Shown: piece after piece, positions 1 through 6,415 of the stretch
How positions within the stretch are numbered: the first letter of the stretch is position 1
Layout of the letters: every line of letters begins with the position of its first letter
NCBI GenBank assembly: GCA_003554005.1
Contig: PWEU01000360.1
Location: 1 to 10,890 of the forward strand
DNA from: Nitriliruptoraceae bacterium
GTDB taxonomy: Bacteria; Actinomycetota; Nitriliruptoria; Nitriliruptorales; Nitriliruptoraceae
DNA length: 10,890 nt
Direction: 5' to 3'
Notes under the pieces: generated by a model
Databases searched by the model: none
Seen by the model: only the letters and a program-made list of their open reading frames with translations
Told to the model about the DNA's origin: nothing
Made by a program: the position numbers and the translations under genes

Positions 1-2
1 AG

Positions 3-344
3 ACCCTGCTGATCGCCTACGAGGTGGGCGGCACCGACGTCGATCAACGCCTCAGGGCCCTGATCGACGACCGCACCGACGACCTGCAGGGCCGCAAGGA
101 CGCCCGCGCGAAGCAGGCCGGGGTCCGCTTCGCGCGCTCCTTCGTGATCGTGGTCCCGGTCGGCATGGCCCTGGTGGGCCTCAACATCGGCGAGGGGCGG
201 GCCGCTTTCCAGTCCGCCACCGGCCAGCTGTGGGTACTGATCGCCTTCGCGATGATGGCTGGGTGTTGGGTGTGGGCGAGCCACCTCCTGAAGCTCCCCG
301 AGGAGGAGCGGGTGTTCTTCCAGGACGGGCAGGTGAGCCGATGA
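3..344 (+). CDS. tadB: TadB-like pilus platform protein, 3' end only (type II secretion F domain)
   Basis: The frame is open from the first base, so this is the last 113 residues of a longer protein whose start lies outside the window. It shows the C-terminal plan of TadB proteins: a charged stretch (DDRTDDLQGRKDARAKQAG), then two membrane segments (FVIVVPVGMALVGLNI and QLWVLIAFAMMAGCWVWASHLL), then a short polar tail. TadB forms, with TadC, the inner-membrane platform that couples the TadA ATPase to assembly of Flp pili. Its TGA (342-344) overlaps the ATG of the next gene (341), so the two are translationally coupled. The tadB rather than tadC assignment rests on gene order and on the resemblance of this tail; I am confident of the F-domain family and less so of the exact subtype. 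Confidence 0.72.
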   Translation, partial: TLLIAYEVGGTDVDQRLRALIDDRTDDLQGRKDARAKQAGVRFARSFVIVVPVGMALVGLNIGEGRAAFQSATGQLWVLIAFAMMAGCWVWASHLLKLPEEERVFFQDGQVSR

Positions 345-1246
345 CGGTCTGGCTGCTGCTCAGCGGGGTCCTGCTCTGGTTCGGGCTGACCCTGCTCCTG
401 TCGGAGCTGCGGTGGTTCGCCCGCCGACCCCTGGCCGAGCGGATCGGACCCTACGTGCCCGGTGGGATGGGTCTACGGGCTCGGACCGGTCTGCTCTCGG
501 TGGAGTCGTTCCGGGAGGCGGTCGGGCCCCTGGCGCGGTCGCTCGGGTCGCAGTTCTCCCGGCTGTTCGGTGTCAGCGAGGACCTCGACCGGCGGCTGCG
601 GCGGGTCCACGCCGACCTCGACGTCACCGAGTTCCGTGTCCGCCAGATCGGGTGGGCGCTGGCGGGGCTCGGCATCGGCGCGCTGGCCACCGTCGCGGCC
701 CGGCCGCCCCCGGCCATCGCGGTCCTGCTTACCCTCGGTGGGATGCTGCTGGCGTTCCTGCTGCTGGAGCAGCAGGTCACCGCTGCCTCGGATCGGTGGA
801 AGCGCTCGGTCCATCTGGAGCTCCCGATCGTCGCCGAGCAGATCGCCATGTTGCTCGCCGCGGGTTACTCGCTGGTCGGTGCGATCGATCGGGTCGCGCG
901 ACGGGGTCGGGGTGCGGTTGCCACCGATCTGAAGCTCGTGCTGGCGCGCCTGCGCCAGGGCGTGGACGAGACCACGGCGCTGCGGGAGTGGGCCGAGCTG
1001 GCGGACGTGGATGCCGTGGACCGGTTCGTCGCCGTCCTGGCCCTCAACCGCGAGGCCAGCGACCTCGGGCGCCTGATCGCCGGTGAGGCGCGCGGGATGC
1101 GCCGCGACGTCCAACGGGAGCTGATCGAGACCCTCGAGCGTCGCGGTCAACAGGTCTGGATCCCGGTCACCGTGGCCACGTTGGCGCCGGGCGTGGTCTT
1201 CATCGGTGTTCCCTTCTACTCGGCGCTGTCGGAGTTCCTGGTGTGA
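341..1246 (+). CDS. tadC: TadC-like pilus platform protein (type II secretion F domain)
   Basis: A 301-residue membrane protein. The ATG at 341 overlaps the preceding stop (ATGA); the frame stays open upstream, but a start there would lie inside tadB. Membrane segments are expected at about residues 3-21, 102-120, 124-142 and 273-294. Residues about 160-290 form the GspF/T2SSF fold: a helix beginning LPIVAEQIAMLLAAGYSL, a conserved Gly before an amphipathic helix (ARLRQGVDETTALREWAEL), and a final helix (RRDVQRELIETLERRGQQ) entering the last membrane segment with its VTVATLAPGV core. In Tad systems TadC pairs with TadB under the TadA motor. Length is typical. It is followed by 132 bp without a gene before the pilin, the only real gap in the locus. 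Confidence 0.8.
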   Translation: MTVWLLLSGVLLWFGLTLLLSELRWFARRPLAERIGPYVPGGMGLRARTGLLSVESFREAVGPLARSLGSQFSRLFGVSEDLDRRLRRVHADLDVTEFRVRQIGWALAGLGIGALATVAARPPPAIAVLLTLGGMLLAFLLLEQQVTAASDRWKRSVHLELPIVAEQIAMLLAAGYSLVGAIDRVARRGRGAVATDLKLVLARLRQGVDETTALREWAELADVDAVDRFVAVLALNREASDLGRLIAGEARGMRRDVQRELIETLERRGQQVWIPVTVATLAPGVVFIGVPFYSALSEFLV

Positions 1247-1270
1247 GCCGCGACCGCGCCCCGACGACGT

Positions 1271-1286
1271 GCGGCGGCACCGCCGC
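1271..1286 (+). terminator. GC-rich inverted repeat between tadC and the pilin gene
   Basis: Two perfect 7-bp arms (GCGGCGG and CCGCCGC) are separated by 2 bases, giving a stem of about 6 bp with a 4-base loop 24 bases after the tadC stop. There is no T-run, only GTTGCGTT. It could reduce read-through or mark the boundary of the pilin transcript. Such repeats arise easily at this GC content, so confidence is low. Confidence 0.2.
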
Positions 1287-1378
1287 CGTTGCGTTCCCCG
1301 CGCGAACGTCGGGGGACGACACCTGCCCACCTAGGCTCCCGCAGCATTCCAGCGGGCCCGACACCCATCGGGGGGATC

Positions 1379-1570
1379 ATGCACATCGACGACACGACGA
1401 CCCTGTTCGCACGGCTCCGCGGCCACGAGGCCGGCGAGGGCGTGATCTCGACCGCGATCGCGGTGCTCATCATGGCGATCATCGGCGGGCTGATGTGGCT
1501 GGCGTTCCAGGGGGTGTTCAACACCGCGGAGGACCGCATCCAGTCCGAGGTCGAGTCGATCGGCGACTGA
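1379..1570 (+). CDS. Flp-like small pilin candidate (Tad locus)
   Basis: A 63-residue protein. The ATG at 1379 has a G-rich ribosome-binding stretch (GGGGGGA, 1370-1376) just ahead. It has a short polar leader (MHIDDTTTLFARLRGHEAGEG), one hydrophobic segment at about residues 22-43 (VISTAIAVLIMAIIGGLMWL) and a charged amphipathic tail (FNTAEDRIQSEVESIGD). This is the shape of type IVb/Flp prepilins: cleavage after Gly, then a helix that packs in the pilus core. Its place, directly after tadC and before TadE-type proteins, is where actinobacterial Tad loci keep the pilin. The usual G-x4-E-Y is absent: after Gly21 the residues are VISTA, with no Glu at +5. It may therefore be a divergent pilin or a small membrane assembly protein. 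The role is inferred from size, topology and position. Confidence 0.62.
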   Translation: MHIDDTTTLFARLRGHEAGEGVISTAIAVLIMAIIGGLMWLAFQGVFNTAEDRIQSEVESIGD

Positions 1571-1572
1571 CC

Positions 1573-1595
1573 CGACGGCGTCGCCGTCGCCGTCG
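1573..1595 (+). promoter_or_regulatory. Stem-loop just after the pilin stop codon
   Basis: Perfect 8-bp arms (CGACGGCG at 1573-1580, CGCCGTCG at 1588-1595) flank a 7-base loop, starting 3 bases after the pilin TGA. A second copy of the right arm (1582-1589) allows a tighter alternative hairpin. Stem-loops in this position often protect the message of an abundant pilin or lower expression of the genes behind it. No T-run follows. The same bases read as eight Arg codons if the next gene starts upstream at CTG 1567. Confidence 0.35.
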
Positions 1596-1629
1596 ACTCG
1601 GCGCTGAGCAGGGCTCGGGCCCGATCACC

Positions 1630-2001
1630 ATGACCTTCGGGGTCGCGATCTTCCTGGGCTTCCTGCTGCTGGCCACCCAGGTCATGGTCCACCTGTACGC
1701 GACCTCGATGGTGACCGCGGTCGCCTTCGACGAGGCGCGTCGGGCCAGCACTCAGGGTGGGCACTGCGCCGGTGTCGAGGTCCGGGTGGTCGACCGGCTG
1801 GGTGAGTGGGCCAGCCGTCCAGGGGTGAGCGTCACCTGTACCGCCGGGGTACCGCCGGGACCGGGCACCCCCGGGGTGCCCACCACGGTCCGCGTGGTCG
1901 GACCCTCGCCGGCCCGCGCGCTCAGCATCTTCGGTAGTCAGCCGATCGCCCGGATCGACCGCTCGGCGAGCTTCCTGACCGAACGCGAGGTGGCGCCGTG
2001 A
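1630..2001 (+). CDS. TadE-like pseudopilin 1 (single N-terminal membrane helix)
   Basis: From ATG 1630 this is 123 residues. The hydrophobic segment TFGVAIFLGFLLLATQVMV lies at about residues 2-20, followed by a helix (YATSMVTAVAFDEARRAS) and an extracytoplasmic domain with two Cys (46 and 70) that could form a disulfide. The segment followed by a helix ending in -DEARRA- is the hallmark of TadE-type minor pilins. The start is doubtful. Neither the ATG nor anything near it has a good ribosome-binding site, and the frame continues upstream through eight Arg and EQGSGPIT, which looks like a normal TadE leader. A CTG at 1567, overlapping the pilin TGA as CTGA, would add 21 residues and include that leader. 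A GTG at 1495 lies inside the pilin. The stop overlaps the next gene's GTG (GTGA, 1998-2001). Confidence 0.68.
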   Translation: MTFGVAIFLGFLLLATQVMVHLYATSMVTAVAFDEARRASTQGGHCAGVEVRVVDRLGEWASRPGVSVTCTAGVPPGPGTPGVPTTVRVVGPSPARALSIFGSQPIARIDRSASFLTEREVAP

Positions 2002-2465
2002 CCCGGCCGGGGGGGCGGGAGCAGGACGGCTTCACCGCGGGCCTGGACGCCCTGGCCTTCGGGGTCCTGGTGTTCGTGTTCGGGACCCTGCTCGTGGTCA
2101 ACGCCTGGGCGGTGGTCGACGCACAGTTCGCGACCTCCGCCGCCGCCCGGGAGGCCGTCCGGGCCGTGGTCCAGGCCGAACGCACCGACCTCACCGCGGC
2201 GCAGCTGGAGGCCCGGGCGTTCGGCGCTGCCCGCCAGGCCTTCCTCGCCCACGGCTACACCGCACCCCCGACCTTGACCGACACCTCGCTGTCGCTGACG
2301 AGGTGCGCGACGGTGGCGATCACCGTGGCCCTCGAGGTCCGCCCGACGATCGTGCCGGGGCTCGTCCAACCCGGGGCCTACACCGTGCGTGCCACCCACG
2401 CCGAGGTGGTGGACCCCTTCCGCAGCGGGCTCGAGGGGGACGGGGTGGGTGACTGTGGGTTCTGA
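1998..2465 (+). CDS. TadE-like pseudopilin 2
   Basis: A 155-residue protein starting at GTG 1998, coupled to the preceding gene by a 4-bp overlap. It has a short charged leader (TRPGGREQDGF), one membrane helix at about residues 18-40 (LALAF-type core with GVLVFVFGTLLVVNAW), then the TadE-style helix DAQFATSAAAREAVRAVVQAE and a beta-rich exported domain with Cys103 and Cys153. This fits a minor pilin processed or inserted like TadE/TadF and used in pilus assembly at the cytoplasmic membrane. No wider function can be read from the sequence. Its 3' end overlaps the next gene by 17 bp, showing tight packing of the operon. Confidence 0.68.
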   Translation: MTRPGGREQDGFTAGLDALAFGVLVFVFGTLLVVNAWAVVDAQFATSAAAREAVRAVVQAERTDLTAAQLEARAFGAARQAFLAHGYTAPPTLTDTSLSLTRCATVAITVALEVRPTIVPGLVQPGAYTVRATHAEVVDPFRSGLEGDGVGDCGF

Positions 2466-2955
2466 AGGCCGTCGTGTCGGGACTCGCGGTGGGTGGTGGG
2501 CCCGCTGGGCCGAGCAGGCGGGCAACACCCTGATCCTGTTCCCCACGGCGGTGCTGATCCTGTTCGGCCTGGGTGCGGTGGCGCTGGACACGGCGACGGT
2601 GTTCCTCGGCCAGCGGCGCCTGGTCGACGTCGCCAGTGCGGTCGCCAACGACGCGATCGCTGCGGTGGATGTCGACGGGTTCTTCAGCCAGAGCGACGAG
2701 GGTGCCGCGGTACCGCTGGATCGCGCCCGTGCCGAGGCCCGCCGCGACCAGATCGTCGCCCGGCAGTCCCTCGACCGGTCGCTGTCCGAGCTCAGCTGCA
2801 CGATCGACGAGCTCGTCACGGGGCCGCCGGCCCGGGCCGACGTCACCTGCCGGGCCACCGTGCGACCGATCCTGGCGCCGCTGTGGCCCGGCGCCCCCGA
2901 CGCCCGCCCGATCCGTGCCCGCGAGGTGGCGGTGGGCCAGCAGCTGACCGGCTGA
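2449..2955 (+). CDS. TadE/TadG-like pilus assembly protein (pseudopilin 3)
   Basis: From GTG 2449 this is 168 residues. The GTG was chosen because GAGGGGG at 2433-2439 sits 9 bases ahead; a second GTG at 2455 and an upstream ATG at 2389 are less well placed. A basic, Trp-rich leader ends in WAEQAGNTL, which resembles the entry to the helix in TadG-like proteins, followed by a membrane helix at about 27-49 (LILFPTAVLILFGLGAVALD) and a helix with QRRLVDVASAVANDAIAAVD. That last stretch is typical of the putative Flp-pilus-assembly TadG-like family, where residues after the helix include an -A-ANDAA-like pattern. Cys117 and Cys134 may pair outside the cell. It is much shorter than full TadG proteins with a von Willebrand domain. 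It is the last gene of the Tad cluster here. Confidence 0.65.
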   Translation: MTVGSEGRRVGTRGGWWARWAEQAGNTLILFPTAVLILFGLGAVALDTATVFLGQRRLVDVASAVANDAIAAVDVDGFFSQSDEGAAVPLDRARAEARRDQIVARQSLDRSLSELSCTIDELVTGPPARADVTCRATVRPILAPLWPGAPDARPIRAREVAVGQQLTG

Positions 2956-2956
2956 C

Positions 2957-3003
2957 GGTGCCGCAGCTACGGTCGGGCGGCCGCTGGCACCACCCACCGA
3001 CCG
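2957..3003 (+). terminator. Possible hairpins after the Tad operon
   Basis: The 72-bp gap before the MATE gene holds two overlapping, mutually exclusive inverted repeats: GGTGCC/GGCACC (2957-2962 with 2986-2991) and CGGTCGG/CCGACCG (2970-2976 with 2997-3003). Loops are long (23 and 20 bases) and there is no T-run, so this is only a weak terminator candidate. Confidence 0.18.
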
Positions 3004-3027
3004 GTAGCCCGCCGCGCGAGGTCCTCC

Positions 3028-4347
3028 GTGCCGTCCCGCTCACGTCGTCTGCTGGCGCTCGCGCTGCCAGCGACGGTGACCCTGGTCGCCGATCCGATCA
3101 TGGGGCTGGTGGACACCGCGGTCGTCGGCCGGCTCGGCGCGGCCGAACTCGGCGCGCTCGGGCTCGCGGTGTCGGTGCTCGCCGCGGGGTCGTGGGTGTT
3201 CAACTTCCTGGTGTTCGGCACCACCTCCGCGGTCGCGCGGGCGGTCGGCGCGGGTGAGCTACCGATCGCGGGCCGACGGGTCAGCCACGCGACCCAGGTG
3301 GCACTGGTCCTGGGCGTGGTGGTCGGGGGGCTGCTGTTCCTGCTCGCACCGGTGGTGCTGCGAGGGCTCGGAGCGGTGGAGGCGCTGCTCGAGCCGGCCA
3401 CGACCTACCTGCGCATCCGCGCCGTCGGCATCCCGTTCCTGCTCCTCGGCTTCGTCGGTCACGGGGCCTTCCGCGGCGTGTCCGACACCCGCACCCCACT
3501 GGGCATCGCCATCGGTGCCAACCTCGTCAACGCCGCTCTGACCTTCTGGTTGGTGCTCGGGCTCGGGATCGGCATCGCCGGCGCGGCCTGGGCGACGGTG
3601 GCCGCCGAGGTCCTGACCGTGGTGGCCTTCGCCGTCCTGCTCCGTCGCACCGGGCTCCCCCTGGCCGGGCACGGTGCCCCGCTGCGGGGTGAGCTCGCCG
3701 CTCTCCTCGCCGTCAGTCGCGACCTCGTGCTGCGCACCGGGGGGCTGGTGCTGGGCCTGCTCGCGGTCGCGGCGGCGGCCGCCCGCATCGACGCGGAGAC
3801 CGCCGCCGGGTACCAGGTGCTCTACCAGACGATGCTGCTGCTGTCGTTCCTGATGGACGGGGTCGCGATCGCCGGTCAGGCCATGGTGGGCACCGCGCTC
3901 GGCAGCGGTGACCGGGCCGAGGCCCGGGCCGTCGGCCGCACCGTGCTGCGGTGGGGGGTGGGCGGCGGGCTCGCGCTGGCCGTCCTGCTGGCGCTCGGCT
4001 CCGGACTGGTGCCCCGGGTGCTGACCGATGACCCGGCGGTGCTGGCCACGGTGGGCACCGCCTGGTGGCTGTTGGCGCTCGGGCAGGTGATGAACGGGCC
4101 GGTCTACGCCCTGGACGGTGTGCTGATGGGGGCGGAGGACTTCGCCTACCTGCGCACCTGGACCGTGCTGGCCGGCATCGTCGGCGGGGTCGCCGGGCAG
4201 TTGGTCGCCACCTTCGGGGGCGGGCTCCTCGGGCTGTGGCTGGCGGTCCAGGCCCTGATGCTGGTGCGCCTGGTGTCCCTGGTGTGGCGGGTCCGGGGCA
4301 GCGGCTGGCTCAGCGCCGGTGACAGCCTGGGCGCCGAGCGCGCGTGA
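3028..4347 (+). CDS. MATE family efflux transporter (DinF-like)
   Basis: A 439-residue polytopic membrane protein, the usual MATE length with about 12 membrane segments. The GTG start at 3028 follows GAGG (3018-3021) at a spacing of 6 bases. Family signatures are clear: the N-terminal DPIMGLVDTAVVGRLGAAEL (residues 22-41), GTTSAVARAVGAGE (64-77), the central AFRGVSDTRTPLGIAIGAN (147-165), GIAGAAWATV (182-191), and a second half beginning about residue 225 with GYQVLYQTMLLLSFLMDGVAIAGQAMVG. MATE proteins expel drugs or other cationic compounds in exchange for Na+ or H+. The substrate cannot be told. The DinF-like subfamily fits the motif set better than the NorM type, as an inference. The gene stands apart from the Tad operon (72 bp) and converges on the minus-strand SRPBCC gene; a short tandem duplication covers its stop codon. 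Confidence 0.92.
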   Translation: MPSRSRRLLALALPATVTLVADPIMGLVDTAVVGRLGAAELGALGLAVSVLAAGSWVFNFLVFGTTSAVARAVGAGELPIAGRRVSHATQVALVLGVVVGGLLFLLAPVVLRGLGAVEALLEPATTYLRIRAVGIPFLLLGFVGHGAFRGVSDTRTPLGIAIGANLVNAALTFWLVLGLGIGIAGAAWATVAAEVLTVVAFAVLLRRTGLPLAGHGAPLRGELAALLAVSRDLVLRTGGLVLGLLAVAAAAARIDAETAAGYQVLYQTMLLLSFLMDGVAIAGQAMVGTALGSGDRAEARAVGRTVLRWGVGGGLALAVLLALGSGLVPRVLTDDPAVLATVGTAWWLLALGQVMNGPVYALDGVLMGAEDFAYLRTWTVLAGIVGGVAGQLVATFGGGLLGLWLAVQALMLVRLVSLVWRVRGSGWLSAGDSLGAERA

Positions 4348-4389
4348 CCGGGCGCGCCCTGGGCGCCGAGCGCGCGTGACCGGACGCGC
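4326..4389 (+). repeat. 32-bp tandem duplication across the MATE stop codon
   Basis: Copy 1 (4326-4357) and copy 2 (4358-4389) are 31/32 identical, differing only at 4352 (G) versus 4384 (A). Copy 1 carries the last codons of the MATE gene (LGAERA and TGA); copy 2 is downstream and untranslated. GC-rich palindromes are embedded, for example GGGCGCGCCC at 4350-4359 and GCGCGC arms at 4338-4343 and 4352-4357. It lies between convergent genes, so it may also act as a terminator for one or both strands. Confidence 0.85.
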
Positions 4390-4431
4390 CGAGGTCGACG
4401 CCGGCGTGCTGGTCGGCGGAGCGGGTGCGGT

Positions 4432-4950
4432 CTACTCCGGCGGTGGGGACCACAGCCGCTCGTCCTCGGGGATCGCCTCCACCAGCCGTCGCAGCTGGTC
4501 GGCGACCTCGTGGAGGAAGCGGTGGACCGTCGCCTCCGCGAGCTTGTTGAGGGCGAGCCGATCCGCGCCGGCCCCGATCACCCCCATGGGGGGCTCGTAC
4601 CTGCCGCACAGGGCGACCTGGGTCAGCGGTGGGTCGAAGACCAGCGCGGAGACCTCGAGCTCCGCCTCCATCGGGGGGAACAGCAGCCGTCCCGTCTCCG
4701 CGTGCCAGCGAAGGGGCACGACCGCAGAGGTGAGTTGCCGTGGCTCGAACTCGCCGACCTCGATCACCACGTCGTGGGACACCGAGAACCCCGCGACCTC
4801 CCCCTCCAGGGGACGCGACAGGACGCGCGCCTGCTCGGCGGACTCGTCGGTCGCGTGCTGCAGGACCTTGGGGGCGTTCTCGGCCAGGAGCCGGATACAC
4901 AGGTCGAAGGGGGCCTCGACGAAGGCGTAGACGTAGAGTTCGCAGGACAC
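4432..4950 (-). CDS. SRPBCC/START-like domain protein of unknown function
   Basis: A 172-residue soluble protein. The GTG at 4950 was chosen because GAGGAG lies 6 bases ahead; a start 63 bases upstream would add a low-complexity Arg-rich stretch. The N-terminal strand and helix MSCELYVYAFVEAPFDLCI, the alternating strands (about 50-115, for example AELEVSALVFDPPLTQVALC), the turn GRYEPPMGVIGAGADRL (117-132) and the long C-terminal helix NKLAEATVHRFLHEVADQL (135-153) fit the helix-grip fold of polyketide cyclase/CoxG-like proteins, which bind a hydrophobic ligand in a cavity. The ligand and function are not known. It follows rlmD on the same strand after 127 bp with its own promoter-like sequence. 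The fold call is from pattern only. Confidence 0.6.
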   Translation of the reverse strand: MSCELYVYAFVEAPFDLCIRLLAENAPKVLQHATDESAEQARVLSRPLEGEVAGFSVSHDVVIEVGEFEPRQLTSAVVPLRWHAETGRLLFPPMEAELEVSALVFDPPLTQVALCGRYEPPMGVIGAGADRLALNKLAEATVHRFLHEVADQLRRLVEAIPEDERLWSPPPE

Positions 4951-5008
4951 GGGGGGCTCCTCGGTCACGGTCCGCGGCCGTCGGCTCCCGGTGCGGCATC
5001 GTTCGTCC

Positions 5009-5038
5009 CCCACGATAGGTGCCCACGCGTCCCGTGGG
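5009..5038 (-). promoter_or_regulatory. Promoter and operator-like palindrome ahead of the SRPBCC gene
   Basis: On the minus strand TATCGT (5017-5012) fits a -10 box about 60 bases ahead of the GTG. Just upstream lies a perfect palindrome CCCACG-N5-CGTGGG (5022-5038), and a further direct CCCACG is at 5009-5014. No good -35 hexamer is visible; the palindrome occupies that place, as expected for an activator or repressor site. This is read by eye only. Confidence 0.3.
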
Positions 5039-5077
5039 GAGGGGCTGAGGACCCAACCGGGGTCGAGGGCCGCGCGG

Positions 5078-6415
5078 TCAGGGGTGGAAGGTGGCCACCA
5101 CCTCCACGTGGTGGGTCATCGGGAACAGGTCCAGGGGGGCCGCGCGCCGCAGTCGGTACCCGCCGATCGCGAGGTGGCGGGTGTCGCGGGCCAGGGCGGC
5201 GACGTCGCAGGCGACGTAGACGATCGCAGCCGGCTGCAGGGCCACCAGGTCGGCGATGACCTGCTCGCCGGCGCCGGTGCGGGGTGGGTCCAGCACCACC
5301 ACGTCGGGCGGGTCGAGCGGGCGTGGGCCCTCGCCTGCCTCGGCGGCCGCCCCCGCCCCGGATCCGTCCACGGTCCCACCGGCACGTGTCGCACCCCGGA
5401 CCGCACGCCGCAGCAACGAGCCGACGGCCTCGTCCCGGGTGTCCAGCGGGAGCCCGTTCAGTTCGGCGTTGCGCCGGGCGGCCACGACCGCTGACGGGTC
5501 GCCCTCGACCGCGAGGACCTCCGCACCGGCCCGGGCCAGGCCCAGCGACAGCAGGCCGACCCCGGCATAGAGGTCCCACACCAGCGCGCCCTCGATCGGA
5601 CCCGCGGCCGCGACCACCTCACGCAGCAACGCTTCGGCAGCGGGCACCCCGGGCTGGAAGAAGCTGAGCGCCGGCACCTCGAACCGCAGGCCGTCCACCT
5701 CCACCTCGATGTCGCCGTCGCCGCGCATCGCCACCGTGGACCCGTCTGGCTGGGCCAGCAGCACCTCGACGTCGCCGCCGGGCAGCTCCAGGGGGCCCGG
5801 TCCAGGGGTCAGCACGGCCGCACCCGGCCCCTCGGGCGTGAAACGACGCAGCCGCACCTCGCTGGCCCCCGTCCGGTCACCGATCTGCTCTCGGACCTGC
5901 TGGGCGCCTTCGCCGAGCACCAGGCACCGCTGGATCGGGACCACCTCGTTGCTGGCGGCGCGGTGGAAGCCCAGTCGGCCGTCGGGTGCGGCGTGCAGGC
6001 GGGCCTGCGCCCGGTAGCCGAGGTCCGGGCCCACGGCCCGACAGTCCAGCACCGGCGGATCGTCGATCCCGCCGAGCCGCGTCAGCTGTTCCCGCACGAC
6101 CCGGGGCTTGAGCGCCCGTTGCGCTGCCGGGGTGGCGTGCTGGAGGTCGCAGCCCCCGCAGTCGGGTACGTAGGGGCAGGGCGGTGTCACCCGGTCGGGG
6201 CTCGGCTCGACCACCGTGAGCAGCCGGGCTCGGGCCCAGCGCGCGCGGTCGTCCTCGACCTGGACGCGGACCACTTCGCCGGGCAGGGCCCCGGGGACGA
6301 ACACCGCCTTGCCCTGCAGCCGCGCGACCCCCTCCCCGCCGTGGGTGAAGCCGTCCACCGTGACGAGCTGCGGGTCGCGGGGCAGCGGGGTGCGGTTGCG
6401 GTCCCGTCGGCTCAC
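5078..6415 (-). CDS. 5-methyluridine RNA methyltransferase, TrmA/RlmC/RlmD family, with TRAM domain
   Basis: A 445-residue enzyme that uses S-adenosylmethionine to methylate carbon 5 of a uridine in 23S rRNA (RlmC/D) or tRNA (TrmA). The GTG at 6415 overlaps the upstream prmA-frame stop by 4 bp. Residues about 14-70 are a TRAM RNA-binding domain (VDGFTHGGEGVARL). An iron-sulfur site of the RumA/RlmD type is present: Cys80, Cys86, Cys89 (CPYVPDCGGC) and Cys164. The catalytic domain shows SFFQ (251-254), the SAM loop DLYAGVGLLSL (281-291), the acidic VEGD (303-306), DPPRTG (376-381), the nucleophile Cys403 in VACD, and the general base Glu438 in HHVEVV. All key residues are present, so it should be active. 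A Gly/Ala-rich insertion at 339-368 is unusual. The target base cannot be told from the sequence; rlmD-like is the best fit. Confidence 0.9.
   Translation of the reverse strand: MSRRDRNRTPLPRDPQLVTVDGFTHGGEGVARLQGKAVFVPGALPGEVVRVQVEDDRARWARARLLTVVEPSPDRVTPPCPYVPDCGGCDLQHATPAAQRALKPRVVREQLTRLGGIDDPPVLDCRAVGPDLGYRAQARLHAAPDGRLGFHRAASNEVVPIQRCLVLGEGAQQVREQIGDRTGASEVRLRRFTPEGPGAAVLTPGPGPLELPGGDVEVLLAQPDGSTVAMRGDGDIEVEVDGLRFEVPALSFFQPGVPAAEALLREVVAAAGPIEGALVWDLYAGVGLLSLGLARAGAEVLAVEGDPSAVVAARRNAELNGLPLDTRDEAVGSLLRRAVRGATRAGGTVDGSGAGAAAEAGEGPRPLDPPDVVVLDPPRTGAGEQVIADLVALQPAAIVYVACDVAALARDTRHLAIGGYRLRRAAPLDLFPMTHHVEVVATFHP

Noticed and set aside
1243..1629. Upstream extension of the TadE-like frame back to GTG 1243
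   Set aside because: It would overlap the whole pilin gene in another frame and encodes His/Arg-rich sequence with no conserved look. Only the last about 20 residues before ATG 1630 resemble a real leader.
2977..2984. GCGGCCGC palindrome between the Tad operon and the MATE gene
   Set aside because: An 8-bp GC-only palindrome (a NotI site) is expected by chance in such DNA and has no further structure.
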